Shown: positions 23,690 through 35,617 of the stretch, piece after piece
Numbering within the stretch: position 1 is the first letter of the stretch
Layout of the letters: every line of letters begins with the position of its first letter
Assembly (NCBI RefSeq): GCF_051106095.1
Contig: NC_135795.1
Location: 565,501 to 629,500, forward strand
Length of the DNA stretch: 64,000 nucleotides
Source: Pogona vitticeps
Taxonomy: Eukaryota > Chordata > Lepidosauria > Squamata > Agamidae
Direction of reading: 5' to 3'
Program-made: the position numbers and the translations under genes
Notes under the pieces: generated by a model
What the model saw: only the letters and a program-made list of their open reading frames with translations
What the model was told of the DNA's origin: nothing
Databases searched by the model: none

Positions 23690-23768
23690 TTTCCTTGAAG
23701 GGGCTGGACGGGATGGTCCATAGAGTCCCTTCCAGCTCTTCCGTTCTAAGATGATGATGATGATGGAT
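23690..23768 (+). mobile_element. CR1 LINE extreme 3' end
   Basis: GGGGCTGGACGGGATGGTCC, then AGTCCCTTCCAGCTCTTCCG, ends in a (GATGAT)n-like tail, the short tandem end typical of CR1. Only the last 80 bp are present. Confidence 0.65.
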
Positions 23769-24348
23769 TGTGCCAATCAAAATGATTACATTCAATCTTC
23801 CACTTGTCTTCAGAGACAAACCCAGAACTGTGGAAGCCAAAGGCTTCGGGACCGACGCCTTCCTTCTCTCGTCTCTCTCCTTCCATATCCTTTGCCTGGA
23901 TGAAGAGGAGGACGCACGGATGCCCGAGTAGCAGAGATTTTGAGCCCGAGGCAGGGAGAAGGGGACGGACAGCACAGGGCACCAAGGGTGAAGGGCCAAG
24001 GATGGAGAGGAGCTCCGAGCGAGGCAGAGGCACCCCCATCCTTGCTCCTTCCGCTCTCCCCACTGACTGCCCGCCCACCCACTCTCCTTGTTAAGCCTAT
24101 GGGGCGTCTTCTCATTTGCAGTTTTGATTGACACAATCCATCAGCACGCAAGGCACCAAGTCAACCAGGCAGGTCCTCCCCCGGATGGCCAGAAACTCTG
24201 TCCTGCAACAACTGAGAAGAGGAAGGAGGGAAGGAAGGGAGAAGCCTGGGCTGGGAGCACACCCTTTAACAATGGAAAGGCCCTTCTCTTGCTGCTAGAC
24301 AAGGCGTTGTGTCTCCCTGGAAAGGGTGGAGGAAGTGTGCATGCATGC

Positions 24349-24371
24349 GTGTGTGTGTGTGTGTGTGTGTA
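24349..24371. repeat. (GT)n microsatellite
   Basis: About 11 GT units in CACNG3 intron 1. Confidence 0.9.
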
Positions 24372-25244
24372 GTGCAAATTCATTGGTCTGAAACGATGAG
24401 GCGGGCACCTGGGGGACGTTTCCTGCCTGCAAGTAATCCCCACTCTGTGGATCGGGTGCGTGCGTGCGTGGGTGCTCCTCTCGCTGCCCATCATGAGACT
24501 CTGGGCCCATTTTATCTTCTGACATTTATCTTGGATTAAAATTTTTTAAAGCCCCTTCATTCTATTCATTAAAACCCTAAGATAGTTCCCATGGCAACCA
24601 CAGCATCACATGACTTCCAGATATATTCTCAGACTTTGAAGGAAACACCAGAAGATAATACTTAAGCAAAGAAAAAGAGTCTGGAGCAATCCTCGAACTC
24701 AGTAAAGGCTCAGGAAAAACACACACTCACTGCTTCACCTCTTGCTCCACTTTGCCAAAACAGAATGAGACCCCCAGGCACCTCTCCCCCACCCACTAGA
24801 GAAGGCGCCATATCAGTCTCCAGCGCACCCTGGAAGCGACGGATAAGGGGAGCCTGCCCCTCCATCAGATCCTTCTCACCCCACCTTGCCTGAGGTACAG
24901 AATGAGTAAAGCAACTCCCCAAAGATAAATTATGCCACATTTTGTGCCCATTGGTCGCTACAACTGAGTTTCGATGAATGCCGTCCTTGGACAATTTATC
25001 CTGCCAACTTTACTGGCGGAGTTGCCTTTTAACATCCCTCCTGCCTGCCTCCCCATTTGGGTTGACGTTTTTCCGTCTTGAGCCCTTCATTGGGTTTCCC
25101 ATCCCGAGCAGGTTGTTCAAAGGGAGTCAGTTCTCACACGAACCTTCCCCTTCTGCTGTGGGGCTGAAGGCCAGCCAGGCGCTCAGATTGGACCAGAGGC
25201 GGGAGAGCGAGCAGGGAGCTCAGAGGGTTCAGGACCCTGGACAG

Positions 25245-25246
<2 letters not shown>

Positions 25247-25279
<33 letters not shown>
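25247..25279. repeat. (CT)n microsatellite
   Basis: About 16 CT units in CACNG3 intron 1. Confidence 0.95.
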
Positions 25280-25281
<2 letters not shown>

Positions 25282-25617
25282 CCTCCAGGGAGGGCGTGAG
25301 CAGAACTGAGGTTGCTGTTTCTCCCCCCCTCTTTTGGGGAGGGGGGGTACAGGAGTCTTCCACCGGAAGACCTGCGAGAGGACAATCCTCTTCTGGAAGG
25401 TCTCCTTCGTGTCAAGGACTGCCCGTTCCAACCAAGCCTGATTTACAAATAGAGATCTAAGGAGGAAGGAAATAGTCCCCCCCCCCCATGTTCCATCGTC
25501 CTTGAACAGCCACTGGACAGGCAGCTACACTGGCAGAGGAGTCAGCCGGTCTGCCTTATCTGCCTAAATGAATTTCTAGTCCTGTAAAAATCATATATCT
25601 CATTTTGCCGCCTGTGC

Positions 25618-25803
25618 CATGTTACGTGCTGTCAAATCAGAACTGACTTATAGAGAGCTGAATATGGCTTTCAGGGTAAATGAGATATTTAAATGAGTGG
25701 TTTTACCAGTTCCATTTCATTAGTGAGTTTCCATGGCCAAGCAGAGATTTGAAGCCAGGCCTCTTGAGTCTTAGTCTGTCATTCTGTCCACTACACCACG
25801 ATC
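25618..25803 (-). mobile_element. tRNA-derived SINE, squamate type (copy 3)
   Basis: On the minus strand: GTGGTGTAGTGGACAGAATG (A-box), then GGCTTCAAATCTCTGCTTGG (B-box), CCATGGAAACTCACTAATGA and GTCAGTTCTGATTTGACAGC. It is the clearest of the three related copies (with 14.1 and 15.76 kb). Confidence 0.78.
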
Positions 25804-27071
25804 AATGCCTTGCCACCTATATATATATACATACATGTGTGCAATTTTACACCCATCCAGGTCCTCTTTTCTCCACTCTTTTGATGCTGCAAAAGTGACC
25901 ACCTGCCTGTATGAGGCCAATAATCTCAAAGCCAATAGCATCCTAGAGAGCTTCCTTTGCTCGTCCCTGCAAATGCACTTGTGATCCTCAGGGATCACAG
26001 CCACAGAGGGAGGTTTTCTGAATGGGCAGCAAGCTCTCAACCATCCTAGGAAAACTCAGGTTCAGATACAATGCATTGATTTGGGACCAGGAAGTAAAGA
26101 CAATATTGAAAACTTAAAAGACTGAGGATGCAAATGTATCACAAGAAACTCTTCCCACCTGTAACTTTTCTTAAAAGGCATGTGTGTGTGCGTGTGCGTG
26201 CGTGTGCGCTTGTGTGTAGGAGTCTACATTTGAACCGTGAATCATGCTCCCATCCTGGAACCTGTGGGATAATTACAACCTACAGAAAGTTTAAGAAAAA
26301 AAAAAACTGAACGCAATTCTCATTCTAGATTTCAGAAGGAGCTTAGCAAGAGATAGCAAGGGGTGCGGGGGGGTGGGTGGGTGGGTGTCATTTTTAATCC
26401 TTGCTGCTCAAGAAGCTGAGGTGAGTGTCCATCATCTTGAAAAAAAAACCAGCTGCCTTCATCAAGAGAAGGGGTCCATCCTCTCTCAATTACACTTCTG
26501 CCATCTCTCCCCACCACCACCCCCCAAGTTCTTTTGTCAGAACTGAGGAATATTTTGCCGAGGAAAAACAAGGTGCATCAAAAGGTGTGTGCGGCGCAGA
26601 GGACAGCTGAGCACCGTCATCCTGCTGGATGTCGGTGAGTGCGAAGACGAGTGTTTTAAATGAGTGCATGTGAGGACAAGGAGCCACCAAATTATTCTCC
26701 TTGCTCTATAAGGTGGGGAGAGGTTTTGGGATTCTGTTTGTGCCGATTAAATGAACACATTTGTTCCAACAATACAAGACAAGAGAGGTTAAATCCATGA
26801 GAATAAAGCACATAGCGAGCCCTCTCCCCACCCTTAGCGATCAGCCCTGCGCATGGCTTTTTAAACGGCCATTGGCCCATCCTCTTATGCCTACGTTGGG
26901 CTTCCTGGCATGACAGAAGGCTGGCACATGCAGAGATGCTCCATGTGAGGGACCTGAACGGGACCTAGGAAGAGTAAGTGGCCTTGCAGGGCAGCGTCTC
27001 CCTCCATGTCATTCTGATTAACGAATGGTTTCATTGTTTGCCCAATTTGGACCCAGCTGTGCTATCAAGAA

Positions 27072-27185
27072 ACACAACAGTCATCTTGGCCCCCTGTTTT
27101 CTTTACACCAGCCCTGCAAGGTAGACTAGGCTGAGAGACACAACAACGTGTTGGGGGCAACGTGGGTTGCTGGCTTTGAACTCAG
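27072..27185 (-). mobile_element. MIR-like SINE fragment
   Basis: CAGCCCTGCAAGGTAGACTA, then a degraded GGTTGCTGGCTTTGAACTCA, resembles the reverse complement of a core-SINE/MIR body and head. It is weak and short. Confidence 0.35.
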
Positions 27186-27434
27186 CATTTTTGTCTTCTG
27201 GCCAAATTTATGCCCTCCCTTTCTTGATGAAGTAAAAAAATGTTTTGTTTTTTTAAAGCTAAAGGTTTGTGGCAAAGCCCATGGAAGAAAAAAATAGCTG
27301 CTAACAGGATGCATCAAAAGAACCAGCCAGGGTGGAACAAGACAAAGAGAAAGCACCTGGCCTTCACACATTAATGAAGCAAGGACAGGACAGATAGCTG
27401 TGAAGGAAGATCAATGATCCAACCAAGAGGGGTT

Positions 27435-27742
27435 AAAAGGAGGAGGGCAGGATCTGTTCTCCAGCATCCCAGGGTGAATGGGATGGAGTCACACTACAGA
27501 AAGCCAGATTTAGACTGAATCCCAGGGGAAAAAAAAAACTTCTTAACTGTAAGAGCAGTATGATAATACAGCCCATGACCTCAGGTGGAGGTGGTGAACG
27601 CTCCGATGCTGGAAGCCTGCAAGAGAAAATTGACAACCCTCCTTCCGATCTGCTTTGACCGGGATTCCTGCACTGAGCCTGGGGTTGGGCTCAATGGCCT
27701 TAGAGAGACACCCCCCTTCCAACTCCATGATTCTAGGGTTCT
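27435..27742 (+). mobile_element. CR1 LINE 3'-end fragment
   Basis: It has the same ordered blocks as the 7.1-kb copy: GGCAGGATCTGTTCTCCAGC, AAAGCCAGATTTAGACTG, TTCTTAACTGTAAGAGCAGT and GGTGGAGGTGGTGAACGCTC, ending in TCCAACTCCATGATTCTAGG and TTCTATG. It is 5'-truncated and non-coding. Confidence 0.88.
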
Positions 27743-29119
27743 ATGAAAAGAGTGCCTGCCAAAAGAGAGGCAAGATGCTAAAACACACACGAGGTGAAGC
27801 TGTCATGAACCGAAGAGCCCAGTCTAATGAAAGGCAGCCAGGCTGGCTTGGCCAATAGCCCCACCAACGGCAAGCCAACCGGGAAGGCAGCCCTACTCGA
27901 AAGAAGCAGCGAGTTGCAGAGGTGGAGGATGCACCCCGCCTTCATCAACAGACCTCATGGCGACAGCAGCTGCCACTAAGCTTAGGGATCAGCCAGCCAG
28001 AATCCACTTGGCTTTGTGAGAGGCAGCAACGGCAGCATCTGGCTTTCTTGGACAGAAGAAGTGAATTCATGCATGAAGCAAACGGGCATGGAATTCCATC
28101 AGAGGGAAGAGGTGGAGAACCAGAGCATGCTGTCTGGCAGCAAAGATGACCGCCGATGCGTCGACCGGGGTGTGTGTGTGTGTGACAGAAAGTGGAAGGC
28201 GGTAAGAGGCCAGCTGCATTGGGAAGGCGTGTCTGAGCAGTGAGGGGGCACCTCAGCTTCAAGGGGAAGGTGTGCCAGGTTGTCCTGGGGGCGGGTGAAG
28301 GGAAGAGAGACCTCCCAGAGTGGCCAGAGTCTACACTAGCTAGTTGTCGCCTGTGGTGGCCTTCCTTCTTGTCCTTGGCTCTCACCTCTGAGCGTCTCTC
28401 CCTGGAGGACCAGATCTTTCCTTTCTACCTGGCAGGTAAGAGAAAGTTTGACCGCCTGCAGCGCCACCGGAAAAAACAGCCACTTGAGCCGTACTCTCCT
28501 CTTGCCCGTCATAACGCATTTTGTGCAAATGGCAACTTCCTTGTTTCCTTAGCAAAGAGTCTCTGTGGGATTACGTTTCCCAAATAAATGGGGGGGGGGG
28601 TTGGCGGCGGTTTCCCTCGGGGAGCTGAGCCTTCCAGAGGGCTGAATCCATTCACCCACTCCTGCTGCTGGCTTGCTAGACTCTCCTAGCAGGGATGCGA
28701 ACCTGCCGCCTGAAGGCCACACCATCCTGGGGCCAGTTTGCTTCAGAGGGTGGAGGTGGGGATTCCCAAGGGGAAGGAGGGTGGAGGCGTCTCGGGGTGT
28801 GGGGAGACCTCTTCTGAGAGCGATGATTTGGGCAACCAGGAAGGGATCCGATGTGGAGAGAGTGGGAGGAGGTGTGCAAAAATAGACCAGAAAGAAAAGG
28901 AGACGCCTGCCCGGTTTTTGGCTCTTGGCCTGTTCTAGCTGCTGGGTGGCCTCACGTGGATGGTTTCCCAGGATTGGAGCCTTGAGCAGAGAAAAGTTTC
29001 CCCCAAATTCCTACCATTGGTGTGCAAAGGGTTCTAATTCTTTTTTTAAAAACAACTTCCAGTGTGGAGCTCAGACCTCATTTGTGACTCGGAATCTGCC
29101 ATCATCTGCTTTGATGGAC

Positions 29120-29250
29120 CCCCAGCCTTGGCTCATCCAGGTGTTCTTGGACTGCAGTTCCCAGAAGCCTTCACCACCAGCTATGCTGCCCGGGGTTTCT
29201 GGGAAATGAAGTCCAAGAACATCTGGGTGACCCAAGGTTGGGAGCCTTTG
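29120..29250. mobile_element. hAT-like palindromic MITE (copy)
   Basis: Facing arms AGGTGTTCTTGGACTGCAGT / AAGTCCAAGAACATCTGGGT and CCCAGCCTTGG / CCAAGGTTGGG surround CAGAAGCCTTCACCACCAGC. This is the same family as the cleaner copy at 47.6 kb. The ends are diverged and the target duplication is not obvious. Confidence 0.7.
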
Positions 29251-29744
29251 GTCTCCTTGGGGGGGAGGTCTACACACTCTTCATAAACTGCAGACCGACC
29301 TGAAAAAACATCCCTGCAGACACCAAAGTAAAATGAGCCGAAAGTGCGCTCATGGTTTTTAAAATCAGGTGCATAGATTTCTTTAGACGTTGGGGAGAGC
29401 AACGGACGCAGGGGCTGCAGAGAAAGTCAGCCCTCCATGGGTTCAGAGAAGCATTTGCAGAGCTGCAGACCCTTCTCCTCTGCCCTATGCAAGCTAGAAA
29501 TGGGTCCTGTCACTCCCTTGTCCCCACCTCATGCTGTGGGCCATGGAGTGGCTTCTTTTCTTTTCACACAAAAAGGCACCCTTGTGCCTCTCTGAACGGC
29601 TGGAGGAAAGAGCAAAGCAAAAAGGGAAGCGAGCTACTTCTGTCCTGCCTCACCGCGCTTAAAGCACTCTGTAGTGGGTTACAATTTTAATGATGCAAGC
29701 TGCACATTGCGCCCCCCCCAAGCAATCTGGGCACCCCATGTACC

Positions 29745-29882
29745 AGCCTTGAAATAATGGCAGGCAGAGTAAACCTTGAGCCAGCTACCCGGGATTGAGC
29801 CCAGGTTGTGAGCAGAGGTTTGAGTGCAGTACTGCAGTTTAAACACTGCACCGCTAGGCTCCTGTGCCACATACAAAAGTGC
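29745..29882 (-). mobile_element. tRNA-derived SINE, Sauria-like head
   Basis: The minus strand begins GTGGCACAGGAGCCTAGCGG and TGCAGTGTTTAAACTGCAGT, then has CACAACCTGGGCTCAATCCC (B-box) and AGCTGGCTCAAGGTTTACTC. It is the same head family as the 15.26-kb element, truncated at its 3' side. Confidence 0.72.
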
Positions 29883-31104
29883 CACATACTAAAGCAGGTG
29901 GCCTCCTCTTGCAGGACTGCAAGCAGGGGATCCTGGACTAAGGAAGCAGCAGAGGCTCCCATCCCCTGCATGCTGAAGAGGACCTCTACCTGGGCTGCCA
30001 GTGGCAGGCTGGCAAAGTTAACCCTGCGCGTGCTCCGTTTCGTGCTGAACTTACTGCCGGCACTCGAAGGCTCACACATTGCAGAAGACATGCAAAAGAT
30101 TCTGTGTGCAAGGTTTGTTCTTTTAAACACAATGTCTGTCCCCTTTGTAACTGATGTATGTTTTTTTTTCCATCAGTGTCCACACACCACTCATCTCATT
30201 TGGTTCCAAAATCTCTGGTTCCAAAATCAAGATGGTTGGCAGGGGGACCTTTAATGGAAATCTCAGAGGGCTAAGGAATAGCATTTTCCCTACTGCAAAA
30301 GCTGAATTCTGATACAGACCAAACCTCGGGGGCTTTGTACGTGACCTCTTCACTTGTCACAGGTTCCACGCCTTCCCTTTGTGGATTTCGGCTGAAGGGC
30401 CGAGGCAGTAAGGGCTGGGCGCCTCAAGGGTCGGGTGGCTCCCCAGTGAATGGGTTTGCCTGTCGCTCCTGCCCCGGCTGACTTGCCTGTCAGGTCCTTC
30501 TACTCTCAAGCTTCGTTAGCCGATGCATCTGGCTTACCGATCTAATAGCAGCCACCAGCTGGCGTGCACGCCAGGTTTCAAGGCTGCCTGTTCCTGCTCG
30601 GTCATCCACCTTGAATCCCTCGACGGAACGGCAAGGATTTGCTAAAGAGCAGACTCTGCTCCAGGCGCAGGCTGTGACCGAGACTCTTGAGCTGATCCGA
30701 ATTACGGCTTCCCTTTGAGCTTAGGCAAATGGCCTCCTGGGCGCCTGAACTGCTGCATTTTGTGCTCTGCTGTTCCTTTGAATCGGTGGCCCCAGCAAAG
30801 AAGCCGCCATCTGGTTTGTCCTTTTCGTTTCCTGAGTAGCAACCGGGAAGCTTTGCAAAGGGAAGAATGCGTGACCTTGATGGAGCCCTTCGAAGGCAGC
30901 CTCCGGCCCTCAGGGATGAAACAATGAGACTCCTCCCCAGCGGTGAAGGATCTTATGAGGTCGATCCCTCAAGGGGACACAGCTCAAGCATCAGAATCCG
31001 ACTGTGCATGGAACAGGTGTAAACAGCCAGGCGGCGCTGAGCTTTCGTATATGAGCATTTGTATAGGTCTGCGTGAGCTTTGCTGTGTTTGGGCATGTTG
31101 CACA

Positions 31105-31140
31105 TACACACACACACACAAACACATGTGTGTGGCATGT
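31105..31140. repeat. Short (CA)n / (TG)n inverted microsatellite
   Basis: A CACACA run is followed within a few bases by ATGTGTGTGGCATGTGTG, a small inverted dinucleotide repeat. Confidence 0.7.
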
Positions 31141-32324
31141 GTGTTGTTTGCCCACTACCATGGGATATTTGCAGCTATACTACTTTGGCACATGGAGGTT
31201 CCACCTCAGTGTCGTGGCAGAGGACTGTTGCTGGACCTGCCCGCGGCTTTTTCCTTTTCCAAACTCATCTGTTCTCGTTACTGTAACTATTTTCCTTCTC
31301 AAAGGCATGAGTTTGCCCTCAGTCCAGGATTTTTTCTCCCTTGTTCCTTCTCTGCTTGGGGACGTTGCTTGGGGGCTTCCCTGGCTGCCTCTGGGTTCTA
31401 GCTCGCTCGTTGGCACACCAGCCTGTCCGCTTTTCCTGGAATGATTTGGGACACAGTCAGAATTTTTCTTTGGGGAGAAAAACGCGCCTCCAGGCTTCTC
31501 TCATGAGCTGCTTCATGGGGTGCCCTGCACGGTGTCAACCCAAACTCTGTATTAGAAACAAACATCAGGCAATGAGCAGGGATGCTTGCCCAGCCCTCTG
31601 CTGCTCTCACGTATTTTACGAGGCACAAATGTATCTCCAAATGTCGGATCGGCTGAAAGGAGGCCTTTGTGCTACAGGTAGCTCCTAGAAAAATAAAATG
31701 GCCAAGGGCATTTAATCTACGAAAGGTCCTTGGCCAGGAAACAGCTTCAGAGATGCAACTTTGGAAACGGTTTTGGAAGCCTTGAGCCCTGGTGAATTCC
31801 ATCCTTCAATGATCGGAGGGGGAAACAGGATTTTGAAAAAAAAAGCTAAACTTGTGGATGAGATGCTACAGCATTGGCAGCTGACTTTTTCAGAGCTGCC
31901 AGGCCCTCTGGCCAGGCAGCCATGGCTCTGTCATGTTTCAGGTCAGTTTCCTTCCCCTAACCGTCCCTCAACATCACAAGGGCTCACCCAAGTCCTGACC
32001 AGGGTTGAAGCTGCTTAGCTTCTGGAGTCAAACAACATTTCTGTGTTTGGGGAAGTCTCCTGGTGGCCCCACTTTTTTCCTCCCACCAGTCCTTGCCACC
32101 TGGGAATGAGCGAGAGAGTCTTGGTTCAGACTCCCTGGCCAATTCTGGGCACCATTTACAGCGTTGACAGGAACAAAGCCACGCAAGATCACCATATCCG
32201 AGTACAACGCCTGCTTTTCAGAGTACACAGTACATCCACTTTTCAGAGGAATGGATTCTGCAACTGCTGAAGCCACTCCCAACTGAGCACTGTAGGCAGG
32301 AGCCTCCCTGGCGTATTGTTTGCT

Positions 32325-32615
32325 CAAAAAGTTGCTGAGCTGGAAGAGACCCCTAGGCCCACCTCCCTGAACACAGGGAGGCCATAGCCGAAGCACGCCC
32401 AACAGAGAGCCGTCTGTTCTCTGTTTAAAAACCTCTGGCAAAGGACACTCCAGTACCTTTCCAGGTAATTCATTCCCGCTGGCTTCCGCAGACTCCTCCT
32501 CTCTGATTAGTCTTAAGTTGTCTTTGTCCTGTCTTAAAGGTAACTTTCCAAACGTCCTCCTGAGCAAAGATGGGCTTCTCTCAAGGAGCATCTCAGGATC
32601 AGGTTCTGCTAGAAA
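32325..32615 (-). mobile_element. CR1-type LINE fragment, reversed
   Basis: GCTGGAAGAGACCCCTAGGC, GTTTAAAAACCTCTGGCAAA, GGACACTCCAGTACCTTTCC and TAATTCATTCCCGCTGGC follow the familiar reverse-complement order of amniote CR1 copies. The element therefore lies on the minus strand, the same sense as CACNG3. Confidence 0.6.
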
Positions 32616-33054
32616 GTGCACCAAGAGAAGGCTTCTTCTCACACCTCAAGAACCACCAACGGCAGTCAGGAGATTTCCGGGAGCCCTGCCATAGCCAAGA
32701 ACACCACGGCTGCTTTGCCCCGGTTCCCCTCTTTGCAAGGGTTAAGTCTGTCTGACTGTCCGTTGGTGGCACCCTTGCAGCCCCCCCCTCTTTGTGTCTT
32801 GGTCTGGGAGGGTCTGGCCCCTGAAATGGCTGATGGTATAGAAGAAAGAAAGAAATACTTTGTCTGGGGGGTGGGGAAGAGAGCTTCCTGCCCTGAGGGC
32901 TACCCTTTCAGGCAACCTGAAGCCACAATCCCTTGTGTTTCGGAAGTTGAATGCAACCTAATCGCTAGTCTTCCAGGAATGACCTTGAGGCAAATTCAGG
33001 ACCCCCCCCCCTTTGAATGTGTCAGCTTCATTCTCCTCTTCCTCCTCACCCTCA

Positions 33055-33205
33055 TCCATGTAAGGGCGGGAGCATTCCCAGACCTTTGTATAGCTGGTCT
33101 TTATAATCCTCACGACACCCCTGTAAAGTAGGCCCATTTATTACCCCTGCAATGCAGCAGGTAGGAATGGGGAGGGGACACAGTTGAAAAGAGGTGGCCT
33201 AAGTA
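33055..33205 (-). mobile_element. MIR-like SINE fragment
   Basis: ATAATCCTCACGACACCCCT, then GTAAAGTAGGCCCATTTATT and an interrupted ACCCCTGCAATGCAGCAGGT, resembles the reverse complement of a MIR 3' half. It is diverged. Confidence 0.45.
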
Positions 33206-33243
33206 CCCCTCCCCAGGTATTCTGGCTGAGCCAGGGATGCCTG

Positions 33244-33245
<2 letters not shown>

Positions 33246-33280
<35 letters not shown>
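33246..33280. repeat. (CT)n microsatellite
   Basis: About 17 CT units in CACNG3 intron 1. Confidence 0.95.
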
Positions 33281-33284
<4 letters not shown>

Positions 33285-34515
33285 CTCACTTCACAGTCAA
33301 TGGGTCTGTTTTAGTCCCTGGTCACTGAAAGCAACAAGGCTACCCTTTGCACCTCACGCGTCATGGTCTCCAATGAGCTCTCCTACATGCCAGGCTCTGA
33401 TGCAGGTGATGGAAGAGACAGAAAAGAAGAGGGGGAAAAATCCCTCCTCAGGTTTTCTGGTCAGGTTTCAGCCCCCCCCCCCCCGTCCCAGGGAGGCAGG
33501 ACTTTGCACCGATCAATGATGCGAGAGAGTTTTCTGGTCAGCAGGTGCCCAGCAAGGAAGGAAAAGACAGCCCGCTGCTGGGCAGCCAGGAAGCCTTGGG
33601 TGGCCAACCGGGAGAGGGATGCAGGGTGGGCTGGCCCTCTGGCCGGCCAGGGAGCGAGGAGCTGAAGGCAACCCTCACAAAACTCTGCCTGTAAACGTTC
33701 AGGGGCTCACGTTCTGATTGAGGCCCCCCAAAACCTTCCCTGAAGCCTCTTGGCTCTGGCAGAATGGAACCTGACCTGCCTGGCTGGAGATCTCAAAAAT
33801 CAGTGCTAGAGGAAAAGACTGCTTACAAGCTCGGTCATCGCAGGGACACGAAGGGGTGGATGGGGTGGGTGACCCGGAGATATAGGCACAGGCCCTTTCT
33901 CTCATTCCCTCCCCCTCCCTTTCACCTGCACGGAGACCCACTCAGGGGTCAAAAGCATACCTAGACTGAGACAGAAGCCTAGTCTTTATTGCAAAGAGCG
34001 TTATGGTGCGGAAAAGCGAAAAGGCGGTATCGCCTTCCTCCTCGGGTATCTCTTTTAAGGCAGAACCTAGGAGGTTAGACATCAAATATTGGGCCTGCTG
34101 ATACCTCTCACTCCCCACTCCTTGATCTGTTCTTCTCTTGTCCAATTAGACTGTTGACCTGCCTCCCTGGACGGAGACCAGCTGCTGGTCCAGGAAGGAG
34201 ACCTGAGTCTCCCGAAGGCTAGCACATCCCTACGTGTGCCTCCTCTCCTTTTCATGGGGCTCACGGATCCCATGCAGCAAAGATCACCTGGAGAAGGAGG
34301 ATGAGCACCGCTATTGATAGGGTGGCAGGAGGAGGGGTGTGCAAGGGGGAAGGGACCGCGGGCAGTGAGAGCACCCTCTTCCTACACGGCTTCATGCTGC
34401 AGTTGGCAACGTGTGGTATTGTCGCCTTCTCTCCACCTACACAAGGCAGGAGATTTTAAAGACCAGGAGGCAGAGACATGGGATGCTTCCCTGATGACTC
34501 ACTGGAGCTTAAGAG

Positions 34516-34518
<3 letters not shown>

Positions 34519-34580
<62 letters not shown>

Positions 34581-34583
34581 TGT
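34519..34583. repeat. Compound (CT)n(TG)n microsatellite
   Basis: About 22 CT units are followed directly by about 10 TG units, then a short GA/TG mix to about 34609. Confidence 0.96.
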
Positions 34584-34809
34584 GATAGAGAGAGAGTGTG
34601 TGTGTGTTGGAGGACCACCTGATTAACAGACCAAGAGCTCATTGTTATTCTTTTGCAACCAAGACTCCTATCCTTCCTGTCTGTGACTTGAGACAAAGAC
34701 AAGGCTGGAATGGGATGGAAAAACTAGCTTATTTAAAAACCTGTAGCCATGCTAGTCCCTGTGAGGAAAGAGGTATTAAAGTGCATCTATTTAGACAGTG
34801 TACAGAATG

Positions 34810-35323
34810 GAAAGAGGGGAGGGGGAGGGGGAGGGGGGAGGAAGGAGCTGATAATGGATTGAAGGAAGGAAGGAAGGAAGGAAGGAAGGAAGGAAAAGGA
34901 AGGAAGGAAGGAAGGAAGGAAGGAAGAGAGGGAGGAAGGAAGGAAGGAAGGAAGGAAGGAAGGAAGGAAGGAAGGAAGGAAGGAAGGAAGGAAGGAAGGA
35001 AGGAAGGAAGGAAGGAAAAGGAAGGAAGGAAGAGAGGGAGGAAGGAAGGAAGGAAGGAAGGAAGGAAGGAAGGAAGGAAGGAAGGAAGGAAGGAAGGAAG
35101 GAAGGAAGGAAGGAAGGAAGGAAGGAAGGAAGGAAGGAAGGAAGGAAGGAAGGAAGGAGCTCATGGTGAATGGAAGGAAGGAAGGAAGGAAGGAAGGAAG
35201 GAAGGAAGGAAGGAAGGAAGGAAGGAAGGAAGGAAGGAAGGAAGGAAGGAAGGAAGGAAGGAAGGAAGGAAGGAAGGAAGGAAGGAAGGAAGGAAGGAAG
35301 AGAGGGAGGAAGGAAGGAAGGAA
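34810..35323. repeat. Long (GGAA)n polypurine array with higher-order interruptions
   Basis: About 460 bp of GGAA/AAGG repeats (34861-35323) is preceded by a G-rich purine stretch. One strand is almost wholly purine. Interruptions recur: AAAAGG near 34894 and 35016; AGAGAGGGAGG near 34925, 35032 and 35299; and a GGAGCT-ATGG-type spacer at 34845 and again at 35157, so larger blocks have been duplicated. The apparent KEGRKEGR/FLPSFLPS reading frames are translations of the repeat and not genes. It lies in CACNG3 intron 1, 1.0-1.4 kb downstream of exon 1. Confidence 0.95.
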
Positions 35324-35590
35324 CTGGGAAGTAGCTTCTACCATGTTGGAGAAGACCCTCTTCAGGCCCACCAGCCTTTCCTCCTGATTTTCACGAAGGT
35401 GACATTCCATATACAACGGAGGGAAAGGAACCCCCCACAGATGGAAGAGAGCAGCGGCCGGTCCATATCCATGGGATGCTGACATTATATCCCATTGCCT
35501 AAAAAGCTCCTAGGATATCCAACCCATTCCTGTCTTTGAAGGTTCATTAAAACAAGAACTGCAATTAGAGTATTCAGAAAAGACACCCCT

Positions 35591-35617
35591 CCACACACAC
35601 ACACACACACACACACC
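35591..35617. repeat. (CA)n microsatellite
   Basis: About 13 CA units close to CACNG3 exon 1. Confidence 0.9.

Noticed and set aside
34598-35485. Long open frames on both strands (KEGR and LPSF repeats)
   Set aside because: They are translations of the GGAA microsatellite, open in several frames at once, with no non-repeat conserved sequence.
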